Source: Fusarium oxysporum f. sp. lycopersici 4287
Taxonomy: Eukaryota > Ascomycota > Sordariomycetes > Hypocreales > Nectriaceae
Assembly: GCF_000149955.1 (NCBI RefSeq)
Contig: NC_031000.1
Coordinates: forward strand, 1,439,163 to 1,503,162
Reading direction: 5' to 3'
DNA length: 64,000 nucleotides
Under the pieces are notes generated by a model, which was given only the letters and a program-made list of their open reading frames with translations, was not told where the DNA came from and did no database searches. The number at the start of each line of letters is the position of its first letter. The stretch's first letter is position 1. Both the position numbers and the translations under genes were made by a program. Positions 1 to 8,480 of the stretch are shown piece by piece.

Positions 1-434
1 TGCGCTGTCATTGCGTCGGCGTTGTCGCATGTGAAATAACCTAAGTCGTCTGCAGAGATCTCGTACTCCGAGAGTACTTCACGCAACGCTGGACCGATAT
101 TTTCACCAGAGTGCGAGCCACGGAGCCGCCTCAACGCCAAAAGCGACGTCTGCGGTCTTTTTAACGCGTCTGTGAAGTGAACAGTAACGCCGAGAAGCCC
201 GTATTCTTGAGGAGAAGTCCAAAGATCGAAGGTGAGATGCTTCTTGTATAGAGAGGCGGCAAGCTTACTTCTCAATAGCTCTTTTTGCGACCGGTACTCT
301 GCTTCTAACCACGATCGAATAGTAACGCCGCTGCGAGGCAAAAGCTCGTCAACGAGTTCTTCGTTCAAAGAGCCGAGAAGCTTTCGAAAGTCTGTGTGTT
401 CGACGGCCGAGAAGTGTACAGGGCTGCCGTCAGA
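1..434 (-). pseudogene. hAT transposase fragment, cut by window edge
   Basis: The minus strand is open from 434 to the window start and continues outside. It shows the conserved middle of a hAT DNA-transposon transposase: a helix with WLEAEYRSQKELLRSKL, then LTFDLWTSP, a YGLLGVTVHF strand, LLALRRLRGSHSGENI and a YFTCDNADA block that holds a catalytic Asp. The same landmarks appear in the two larger hAT transposases of this window (for example FDMWTFP...CDN at about 35.4-35.6 kb), but the sequence is distinct, so it is a third hAT lineage. A TGA stop lies just upstream (435-437) and no zinc-finger N-terminus is visible, so the 5' part is missing or in another exon. The 100 bp beyond it are AT-rich with repeated CAATCAATTCA words, as in hAT subterminal regions. 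No ATG was found. The rest of the gene is outside the window. Confidence 0.8.
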
Positions 435-737
435 TCAGATTAAAAATCAGATATATCAATCAATTCAATCAAATTCAGATTAAATACGGCGTTCTAACAA
501 ATCAATCAATTCAGACACAAGCATCTATGCATCTGATATATCTGATATCTGTAGAAAAGATGGTGACTACCCTAGAACCGTCGGATCATCTTTATGTTCC
601 GGCCCCGCACCTTCCTTTGTCATCTTACTTTCTTGGCATGCAGATGTTAAGAAAGTAGCCCTAATTACACCAATCTTCTTAACAAGTGCACCACAACAAC
701 CACAATCCTGCGCTTCGCGCAGCCCACGGCGGCGGCG

Positions 738-2369
738 ATGGCATCCGCCACCTCCTGCCCGCCTATTGTCCCGGACCCTTTTGACCTGGGAATCCATACT
801 CCTGCCAATCTCAATCGAGGAGCCCGCACTGCCCTCTTACAAAACAGCCCCGCTGTCGTGAGTGGACCTGTTGGGGTCCCGCTCGCCTTCGGGAGGACGG
901 CTCAAATGCCGTCTTCGCCTCTCAATGCGATCTCTACTGCTGCGGCCACGGAAGGGGCCCAGCTCGCCCATCCCGCCCCCTCCTCTGACCCTGCCCCGAC
1001 TGCTGAACAGCAACCAGTCTCCCTTATTGAAGCAGCCACTAAGCTCGCACGCGACCGTGCGGAGGAGTACAATGCCAAGTTGAAGGTGTTTCAGGCCTTA
1101 TGCGCTAAATTCGAAGAAGCAGTGAAACAGTTCACCACTGGGCCTGAACGGGAATTCGCTCAAAAGTTTGCCGACAGCTTCCTAGACTCCTGGAATCAGG
1201 CGCTCACTGATGCCAAATCTGCTCCCGCGCCTACTACCTACAGCGCCATCGCGGCCTCGCCCCCGGCTGCAAACAACGCCCTTGCCCACCAACCCCGACA
1301 CCATCAACAACAACAGCCCCCTCATCGCCAGGGACAACCGACCATAAGCGCCCCACTCCGAGTGGACCTCCGTGTCTTCATCCGGCTGGATGTCGAAGCT
1401 CCGGCCAGGGCCCACAACGACTACGCAATCCGGGCCCATATATCCCGGAAACTCGGAGTGGATCCACACAAGATCCCGCGCGTACTCCAAGTCAGGTCCG
1501 GATGGGCCGTCCTTACCGCCGACATAACCACTCGCGACCTCCTCGTGCAGAGACAGACTGAATGGGCACCCGACTTAGGGGCCGCCGCCGTAGAGACCAG
1601 GCAGGAGTGGTTTACCTGCCTAGTCTCAGATTACCCTCGCAAGCTGACCGACCTCCATGGCAATGAAGCGGATAGCGACGCAGCCGTGGACGAAGAAATA
1701 GAAATCCAGACAGGGCAGAAACCCGTCAACATACGGCCCGCGCGGCATCAACCTGACAACCCCTTAACGAAGACCTTACTTGTGTCCTTCCTGGAGCCAG
1801 TCAAGAAATACTGGCGCCTCTTCAGCAGCCGACCAGCAAGGCTGATCAAGAAAACCGACCGGCCAAGGCAGTGCAACGTATGCTTGGACTACCACCGGTC
1901 ACGTACCTGCCATCGACTCCCCCTGTGCAAACGCTGCGGCAAGGCCGCCGGCCACGACTCCGGGGACTGTACCGCCCCCGAGCAATGCGCCAACTGCCTC
2001 GGCCCGCAGAGCGCCAACTTCGCCGATTGCCCAGCACGCCCGAAGAAGGTACATGGCGTTTTCCGCCGACTGACCAAAGAGCAACGAGGACATGTCCGGA
2101 CCGTTGGCGCGGAGGCATACCGACAACGACACCTAGAACCACAACCAGGGTCCCAGCTGGAAGCCCAACAAAGCGACGACATCGCATCACACGAACAGCC
2201 GAGCATTCGTGGTCCAAGTCCAGCAGCATCAGGAGCACCCTCGTGCATCATGGTGGCCACAAGCCCTCAGGCGGCCTACGAAGCGGAGGAGGAGCCCGAA
2301 CATCATAGACTAGGCTCACCGAGAAAGCGCCGTATAGTTCTCATCACCCGTCCTCATGACCAGGAATAG
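738..2369 (+). CDS. LINE ORF1, gag-like zinc-knuckle protein
   Basis: A 543-residue protein beginning at the first ATG after the GC-rich leader. The N-terminal third is Pro/Ala/Ser-rich and poorly structured and is followed by a Gln/His-rich stretch. The C-terminal third carries a run of Cys-rich knuckles: CNVCLDYH at about residue 378, CKRCGKAAGHDSGDC, and a third CANC...C in which the usual His is replaced. This is the standard organisation of ORF1 in Tad/I-like LINEs, where the protein binds the element RNA in a ribonucleoprotein. Its last 14 bases overlap the start of ORF2 in another frame, consistent with translation by reinitiation or frameshifting. The frame is intact, unlike the 3' half of the element. 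Antisense open frames here are shadows of its GC-rich codons. Confidence 0.88.
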   Translation: MASATSCPPIVPDPFDLGIHTPANLNRGARTALLQNSPAVVSGPVGVPLAFGRTAQMPSSPLNAISTAAATEGAQLAHPAPSSDPAPTAEQQPVSLIEAATKLARDRAEEYNAKLKVFQALCAKFEEAVKQFTTGPEREFAQKFADSFLDSWNQALTDAKSAPAPTTYSAIAASPPAANNALAHQPRHHQQQQPPHRQGQPTISAPLRVDLRVFIRLDVEAPARAHNDYAIRAHISRKLGVDPHKIPRVLQVRSGWAVLTADITTRDLLVQRQTEWAPDLGAAAVETRQEWFTCLVSDYPRKLTDLHGNEADSDAAVDEEIEIQTGQKPVNIRPARHQPDNPLTKTLLVSFLEPVKKYWRLFSSRPARLIKKTDRPRQCNVCLDYHRSRTCHRLPLCKRCGKAAGHDSGDCTAPEQCANCLGPQSANFADCPARPKKVHGVFRRLTKEQRGHVRTVGAEAYRQRHLEPQPGSQLEAQQSDDIASHEQPSIRGPSPAASGAPSCIMVATSPQAAYEAEEEPEHHRLGSPRKRRIVLITRPHDQE

Positions 2370-4941
2370 ATACTCGCAAACAAGAAAGGACGATAGGAAG
2401 TCGCTGAGGATCTTCCAAGCCAATGTCGGAAAGATCCCCCCGGCCCACGACTGCGCCCTAGCGCTGGCCGACTCCGAACGATATGACATTGTCCTTTTGC
2501 AGGAGCCATGGACGGCTCATACAGATAGCCGTTCATTGACCAAAACCCATCCGGCATACGATACTTTCACGCCTGTCGAGATGTGGGATAATAACGACAC
2601 TCGGCCTAGAGTCATGACATATGTCCGACGAGACCCAAGGCTCCTGGCTGATCAGATCCGGCCCTTTCAGACTCGGGATATTCTATGGCTGATGATCAAT
2701 GGCATGACGATAGTCAACTTCTATAGTCAGAATGACGAGCATGACGCCCTGGAGATACTGCTACAATGGCCCGTCCTAGGACGCTGCCTCGTTGCCGGTG
2801 ACTTCAATGCCAGACATCGTAGTTGGCAGACAGGCCATGCTACCAACCGCGGCCAAGAAATCGCAGCCTGGTCATCAGAAAACGACTTGAACCTAATTAA
2901 CACTCTAGACATCCCAACAAACCCATACGGCAACACGATCGACCTCGCCTTTACTAATATGCCACTGGCCGAAGCTACTGTTGAAGACCATCTCGCTACC
3001 AGCTCTGGCCACTTCACACTTAGCTTAACCCTCCCGGATATCAGGCTAGCTCTGATTCAACCGGGTAAGGTACGGGTGACAACAGAGGACGAGCTCAAGC
3101 GATTTATCGAGATCGTAGAGCTCGGGGCCACAAGAATCCCTCTCGTGGACTCGACACCAGCGGAACTAGATGAGCTTGCCTCTGCACTCGTGAATCTCCT
3201 AACATCGGCAGCAAAGGCAGCTGGCCGGCCTACACGGAAGGGCGCACGTACTGCTCCCTGGTGGACTGAGGAGTGCGCCGGTGCCGCGGCGTCATTCCGT
3301 GCCATTAGAAGACTCTACCCTCTGGGCTTTAACCAGGATGTCCAGATCGCCAAAAGAGACTTCCACCGCGTCATCCGTCGAGCCAAGAGACTATACTGGC
3401 GAAACCTCATTGATAGCTTCACCGATAGCAGCGCTGTTTTCAAAGCCGTTCGGTGGCTGAAGTCCCCAGGACCCTTCCAGCCACCACCGCTGCAGGTCGG
3501 CGATGTCGTCTATGAAACACAACTAGATAAGGCCAATGCACTTCGTCGAGCTACACTGGAACGAGGAACGGCAGACGATGTCATCGAAAACCCTTGGATA
3601 CCAGTCTCCTTTCCTAGATCGATCCCATTTCCACTCGAAATCTCCCTAGACCAGTCACAGTATGCAACCCTCCATACAGGCAATACATCTCCTGGATCAG
3701 ACAACATCACCGTTAATCTCCTTAAAGCCGTATGGCATATCATCGGGACGCACGTCCGCCGCTTGTTCGAGAGATGCCTCTCTGCAGGCCACCACCCGAA
3801 ACCATTTAGGGAGGCAGAAGTAGTCATGATCGCCAAACCCGGACGCCGAGACCTCACATCGCCACGGGCTTGGCGACCTATCTCTCTGCTCTCCTGCCTC
3901 GGCAAGGGTCTAGAACGGCTGATCGCACGCCGTCTAGCATGGGCAGCTATTCACTACAGCGTTCTTCACCCACAACAAGCTGGTGCTCTCCCCAAAAGGT
4001 CGGCAACAGACCTAGTGACCGCCCTGATCCATGATATCGAAGAGGCGTTTGCTCGCACAAAGGTGGCCACCCTGGTCACAATGGACATCCAAGGCGCGTT
4101 CGACACCGTCTTGCGCAACAGATTGGTGCTGCGATTGCGCGAACAAGGATGGCCTGACCATCTCGCTAGATGGGCTGGATCCTTCATGAGTGGCCGATCG
4201 GCCCGTGTCAGATATCAAGACACCCTCAAACCCTCCTCTCCTCTCCAATGCGGTCTCCCTCAGGGGTCGCCAGTATCGCCAATTCTTTTCCTACTCTACA
4301 CAGAGCCCATCTACCGACTCGGCAACCCCCAAGGCCGCTTCGGCTATGCAGATGACACAGCTATCCTGTCCATAGGCGACACAGTAGACGAAACTACGGC
4401 TATGACTTCTAGTGCCATAGATGAGATGGTGCACTGGGGAGCGACAAACGGCGTTTCCTTCGACCCAAAGAAGACCGAAGTCATGCACTTCTCTCCCAGA
4501 AAACTCATGACCGCTCCGGCGGTACGTCACGGTGATATCGAGAAACATCCCAAGTCAGCCCTACGCGGGCTGGGTATATGGCTTGATAGTAGATTATCGT
4601 TCCGAATCCGTGTCGAAAAGTGGGCGGCGAAAGCGCAGGCAGTAGCCTACTACTTGGAAGGACTGACTAAGATAAAACACGGTCTGCTGCCGAGTGCGGT
4701 CAGAAACGCCGTCAGAGCATGTGTCGAGCTGGTCCTACCTTACGGCGCCGAGGCCTGGTACCCAGGTACAACCCGGCCGCGGTGGAGTCAGCCATCTAAA
4801 CATATAGTATCCAGTAACCAACGTCTCATACAGAGGACGACCAAGGCCATGAACCAATCCATGCGGGCCATTCTCCTTGTATGGAAAACAACACTTATCG
4901 CCGCTCTCCACCGGGAAAGTGAGATACCACAAGTCGACTAA
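2356..4941 (+). CDS. LINE ORF2: endonuclease and reverse transcriptase, C-terminally truncated
   Basis: An 861-residue open frame. The first about 230 residues are an exonuclease-endonuclease-phosphatase fold: LRIFQANVGK, IVLLQEPW with the catalytic Glu, GDFNARH, and SSGHFTLSL in place of the usual SDH motif. The reverse transcriptase follows: PRAWRPISLLSCLGKGLERLI, QAGALPKRSATDL, TMDIQGAFDTV with the first catalytic Asp, GLPQGSPVSPILF, and FGYADDTAIL with the YADD active site. The frame ends at a TAA (4939-4941) where relatives carry a Gln codon, so the stop is probably a C-to-T change. The missing tail (RNase H and Cys-rich end) is recognisable just downstream. RT catalytic residues are present, but without RNase H and with a weakened endonuclease motif the copy is probably inactive. 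Confidence 0.88.
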   Translation: MTRNRYSQTRKDDRKSLRIFQANVGKIPPAHDCALALADSERYDIVLLQEPWTAHTDSRSLTKTHPAYDTFTPVEMWDNNDTRPRVMTYVRRDPRLLADQIRPFQTRDILWLMINGMTIVNFYSQNDEHDALEILLQWPVLGRCLVAGDFNARHRSWQTGHATNRGQEIAAWSSENDLNLINTLDIPTNPYGNTIDLAFTNMPLAEATVEDHLATSSGHFTLSLTLPDIRLALIQPGKVRVTTEDELKRFIEIVELGATRIPLVDSTPAELDELASALVNLLTSAAKAAGRPTRKGARTAPWWTEECAGAAASFRAIRRLYPLGFNQDVQIAKRDFHRVIRRAKRLYWRNLIDSFTDSSAVFKAVRWLKSPGPFQPPPLQVGDVVYETQLDKANALRRATLERGTADDVIENPWIPVSFPRSIPFPLEISLDQSQYATLHTGNTSPGSDNITVNLLKAVWHIIGTHVRRLFERCLSAGHHPKPFREAEVVMIAKPGRRDLTSPRAWRPISLLSCLGKGLERLIARRLAWAAIHYSVLHPQQAGALPKRSATDLVTALIHDIEEAFARTKVATLVTMDIQGAFDTVLRNRLVLRLREQGWPDHLARWAGSFMSGRSARVRYQDTLKPSSPLQCGLPQGSPVSPILFLLYTEPIYRLGNPQGRFGYADDTAILSIGDTVDETTAMTSSAIDEMVHWGATNGVSFDPKKTEVMHFSPRKLMTAPAVRHGDIEKHPKSALRGLGIWLDSRLSFRIRVEKWAAKAQAVAYYLEGLTKIKHGLLPSAVRNAVRACVELVLPYGAEAWYPGTTRPRWSQPSKHIVSSNQRLIQRTTKAMNQSMRAILLVWKTTLIAALHRESEIPQVD

Positions 4942-6096
4942 CTCCTAGAAGCACAGCGACTCAAGTTCTCGGCATGGCTTAAGTCGCTCGACGGAACGCA
5001 TCCTCTGACGACCCGAACACTTCCACCCAATCTACTTATCTACCACGATCTCATTAAACGCAGATATCAAGCACCGACCGAGAGCGGCTTCGAGGCACGT
5101 CTTGGACGCACCGACAAGCTCCCCATGCCTTGTGTACGACCAACACTCCTTTAGCATTGCCTTAATCAGGAGCATATGGCACCGCTGTAGATAGTATCGA
5201 AAGACGAAACCGCTGAGGCCTTCCTCCATTGGTTTCAATACCTCGACCCACTTACCCTGGTTGTATACTCAGACGGCTCCCTGTCCTCAGAGGGAGCCGC
5301 CAGCTACGGCTTTACTATCCACCAGAACAACCTCTCGGTCTTCGACTGATCGGGTCACCTAGGGCCGGCGGACGTCTTTGACGCTGAGGTCACAGGAGCA
5401 TTGGAAGGGCTCAAGGCCGCCCTAAATCTTCAAGAAGTAGCAAGACAAGTATCATTATCTGCCTAGACAACCTTGCAGCCGCCACATGCCTGCGAGACAC
5501 ACCACCTGACTCCTCACAAAGAGTCTTCCTCGAGTTCTAAGCCCTGGCAGCATCACATAGGGCCACACAAGTACGCTGGGTACCAGGACACACCAACATT
5601 CCTGGCAATGAGCGAGCCGATAAATTAGCAAAAGCAGCATCATCACTGCCCGAACGCGAAGGGGCTCAGCCAACGCTGGCTTACCTGCGAAGCACCGCAA
5701 GGCAGAAACCGAAAGAAGCATTCAAGACTTGGTGGTCCACCGCCCCCCCTGAGCAGTATAAGAGATCCAGTCTCAAGGCGACCACAGGCTGCCCACCGGA
5801 GCTATCGCTCCCGTGTGGAATCTTGCACTATCTACTAGCAACGAGATCCCTCTATAATGACTTCACCGCATATCACGAGAGATTCGACCATAGCAATGCA
5901 CACCTGGTCTGCTTATGTAACCGACGCAAAGCAGCAGATTATATTTTCTATTACAGAAAGGTACCACCGCGTCATCGGATGAGGCATCCCTTCACTGAAT
6001 ACAGCAGTCAACCTTGTAATAGGAAAAGACTTCACTAAATTTGTCAATCTATCCAAAACAAGCGCCATCTTTGACAAGATCTCTCCTAATCATTAA
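4942..6096 (+). pseudogene. Decayed 3' part of LINE ORF2 (RNase H and C-terminus)
   Basis: Reading on past the ORF2 stop gives recognisable LINE sequence broken by stops and at least one frameshift. The pieces are LLEAQRLKFSAWLKSLDG, an RNase H core (VVYSDGSLSSEGAASYGF at about 5258-5311, then DAEVTGALEGLKAAL, then VRWVPGHTNIPGNERADKLAKAA at about 5575-5640), and the conserved end NLVIGKDFTKFVNLSKTSAIF finishing at a TAA at 6094-6096. Most stops replace expected Gln or Arg codons (TAA/TAG for CAA/CAG, TGA for CGA), the pattern expected from C-to-T mutation as in RIP. The first half of the element is far less affected. Confidence 0.82.
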
Positions 6097-6480
6097 GACG
6101 AGGCCGGCTCAAGACGCACTCGCATCTCTTCTCTCATTTATCTTCTTTTCTTTTCCTTTGTGACCTCTTCTTGCTACCTGGGCTCTGCCAGATCGAGGAC
6201 GCTGCAACGCACTTCATCTGACCGTGACTACTCGGGGCAGCCTCGAACTGCCGCAGCCAATGCTTTACCATAGCCTGCCTGGTCACAGGCCTGTCTTGCG
6301 ACTACTGTTTATCAGCCGCGCCTGGCCATCCCGCTGTCGTGTAACAGACTCGATACGATGCGCGGTTTGTGCCGCTGATATGCTGGATACAGTCGTCTGT
6401 TGATGCGTTTGCAAATAATTGCCGCTTGATAAGGACGTCTAATTTCGTGCCGCGATTGACTAATCCTCTCACAGCCAATA
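6097..6480. other. LINE 3' flank, no gene seen
   Basis: About 380 bases between the end of LINE ORF2 and the pogo element. It includes a pyrimidine-rich stretch (6120-6170) that may be LINE 3' untranslated sequence. No coding signal, tail or repeat boundary could be recognised. The last two bases (TA, 6479-6480) are the target duplication of the next element. Confidence 0.4.
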
Positions 6481-6599
6481 ACGTGCATGATGAGCGAGTG
6501 CTCCAGACAAGCGAGTGCTCCACCAATCTACACCTTAAGACCTAAAAAGAGTAATAAAAACACCACAATCTATCTGACCAATTAAAATTAATTGCTATA

Positions 6600-8242
6600 C
6601 TATTCCCTATTGACCTCGATTGCCTCTTGACAGGTCCTTGCATTATGCCCGGTCTTTCCGCAAATACTACACTGCCGAACCTTTGGTCCTTGTGACCTCT
6701 CGCGACAACCACTTCTTGACGATTCAGCTATAACCTGCGTATCAACATCCGTCTGATCAATTGCTTGTGATGCTTCCCCTATAGTTAAAGCCCCTTCTTT
6801 CTGTACCCTAGCCCTTTTTCCCCTCCGGCGTCGCCCTACTGTCTTATTCTGTTGTTCAAGTTGTCGAACCCTATCATGTAGTAAGACCATCTTATCCATA
6901 AGAATAGTTGTTGCCTTCTCAAAATGCTTTACGGCTTTAATTATTGACTCAGGGGAGCTGCTCTTGTGATTTCTAATCCTTCCTTGTAGATACTTGGAAT
7001 GCGATTGGGCCTCTAGTGGTGTCTTTGGGGTCCTTGCAGTCCAAAGGGTCGATGGTATTGTGACCTCTACAGGAGGCGTCGGAGTCCGAAGCTGCACATC
7101 AAGCTTCGAGATGACATTTTCTGGGTCAAAGGGAGCAAGCCCAGCTCCTCTAAAACCTCCCTTGATATTGCTTTCTGTAATAGCAGCTTGGTGGGCGGCA
7201 TAAAAGGCAGGAAAGAACTCGGTCTTGGAGATGTGGGTTATAGAGCATCTGATCAGATGCTCTATTTGTCGGCCATATGCCTTTTTCAGCGGCCCAAAGC
7301 ACCCTACGTCAAGAGGCTGAAGTAGATGAGAGGCATGAGCAGGCATACAGAGTGTGATAATCTTGTTCTCCTTGCAATATTCCTCGAATTCGATGGAGTG
7401 GTGACTTTCGTGACCATCAAGGATCAAGAGGCGATAGGAACCAACTGATCGCTTAGCTGTAGCCCGATTAAAGTGCTTTAGCCACTCAAGACCCAGCTTA
7501 TTATTAGTCCATCCATTTTCGCTCAATGCAATAACCCAATCGCCGGGGAGGTCGCATTCTTGGTACCAATTGGCAAGGTGATCCTTGCCTGCACCAATGA
7601 TGAACGGCGGGATCGATTGACCTTCTGCACTGATCCCCTCGATCACAGTAATCCATTCGCGGTTTCCAGGCTGTACTTGCTTTGGTCTTCCTTGCCTATG
7701 GGAGCTTGTGACGACGATTCCGGGCTCAATCACGCCCATCATAAAGCCGGTCTCATCAAAGTTCCAGATATCATCTGATCGGATGCCGTATTTTGCAATT
7801 GTATTCTCTACAAGCCGAAACCAGCCACGAATAATAGTCGGGTCTTCGCATTTAGCTCTCTGATAGTCATACCTCCGAGATAGACGTGTCTCTAGCTCTG
7901 GTTGTCGCTTGACGAAGTATTGAGCCCAGCGCTTGCCGACGCGTGGCGCGTTGCGGTTGGCAAGTAGAGAATTCGCGATATCTTCTACATATAATAGGCT
8001 TGAGGGAAATCCTTGCGAATCTAGGTCTAAATGAATTAGATTATTATCTGCTCTTCCTGATCAGATAGTTTCTGTGACCTTGTGGGAGTATCACGCGTTG
8101 AAAGAATGCCTCGCTGGCGGCGACGTAAGGCAAAGCGGTCAACATGATATATAGCTGCGGCCTTTCGAAGACTTAATTTTGGGTTATTCTGGAGGGCCTG
8201 AAGGGCAAGAATAATCTTAGCTTCATTTGAAGACTCTGGCAT
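6600..8242 (-). pseudogene. Pogo/Fot-type DDE transposase, one lesion
   Basis: Reads from ATG at 8242 to 6600. The N-terminus is a psq-type helix-turn-helix (ALQALQNNPKLSLRKAAAIYHV...RRRQRGI), then a CENP-B-type DNA-binding domain ending RYDYQRAKCEDPTIIRGWF. The DDE core follows: WNFDETGFM (first Asp), LLILDGHESHHS (second Asp) and LLQPLDVGCFGPLKKAYG (third Asp), with 35 residues between the second and third (DD35D). A coiled segment and basic patch precede a C-terminal zinc knuckle, CSICGKTGHNARTC (CX2CX4HX4C). A TAA at 8036-8038 stands where the intact copy at 45.2 kb has a sense codon, and the frame changes within the next few bases; everything downstream is open. Either one stop plus one small indel has killed it, or the two halves are expressed separately. 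The intact relative is the protein at 45233-46888. Confidence 0.88.
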
Positions 8243-8298
8243 ATTAGGTTATTGAGAAATATCTAATTGAATAGTGATAGTGTAGGTTGAGGGATTTT

Positions 8299-8357
8299 TG
8301 GAGCACTCGCTTGTCTGGAGCACTCGCTTGTCTGGAGCACTCGCTTATCATGCACGT
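8299..8357 (-). repeat. Terminal inverted repeat with 17-bp subterminal repeats (element 1, right)
   Basis: Three tandem copies of the 17-bp word GTCTGGAGCACTCGCTT (reverse complement AAGCGAGTGCTCCAGAC) run into the terminal ACGT. The left end at 6481-6522 has two copies with the same variable bases CTC. These words are candidate binding sites for the transposase helix-turn-helix domains. Confidence 0.85.
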
Positions 8358-8396
8358 TAGTATTTTGTAATTAGCACATAGATAAACCTCCGTTCC

Positions 8397-8480
8397 TCAG
8401 CACGTCCTTTGCCCCGCTAGGGGGACTTTTCGGGGCTAAGGGGGGCACCCAGATGAAAAATATACCTACATACATACATG
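8397..8480 (+). repeat. 3' fragment of the SINE-like retroposon family
   Basis: Shares the family 3' end: TCAGCACGTCCTTTGC, a variable middle, then CAGATGAAAAATATACC and a short-period tail of ACAT/CTACATAC units. The equivalent 3' ends lie at about 33.80-33.87 kb (minus), 44.74-44.83 kb and 59.50-59.57 kb (minus). The 5' portion is absent, as expected for a truncated retroposon insertion. No clear flanking duplication was found. Confidence 0.65.

Larger units (their letters stand above)
660..6110 (+). mobile_element. Tad1-like LINE (non-LTR retrotransposon)
   Basis: The element has two overlapping open frames: an RNA-binding ORF1 with zinc knuckles, and an ORF2 with an apurinic-like endonuclease, a reverse transcriptase and a decayed RNase H. 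This layout is that of the Tad1 clade of fungal LINEs. The left boundary is estimated from a second partial copy of its 5' end near 32.53 kb; that similarity begins at about 668. The right boundary is taken just after the ORF2 C-terminal stop at 6096; the true 3' end with its tail was not found. No target-site duplication could be identified. Because ORF2 is broken by stops after 4938, this copy is unlikely to be autonomous. Confidence 0.88.
6481..8357 (-). mobile_element. Complete pogo/Fot-type DNA transposon (element 1)
   Basis: The element is flanked by TA duplications (6479-6480 and 8358-8359). Its terminal inverted repeats start ACGTGCATGAT(A/G)AGCGAGTG. Inside each end the 17-bp word AAGCGAGTGCTCCAGAC is tandemly repeated (about two copies on the left, three on the right). 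A single transposase gene on the minus strand fills the interior. TA duplications plus a DDE transposase with CENP-B-like helix-turn-helix domains place it in the Tc1/mariner superfamily, pogo (Fot) group. Total length is 1877 bp. The transposase has one stop/frameshift, so this copy needs a helper. Confidence 0.92.
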
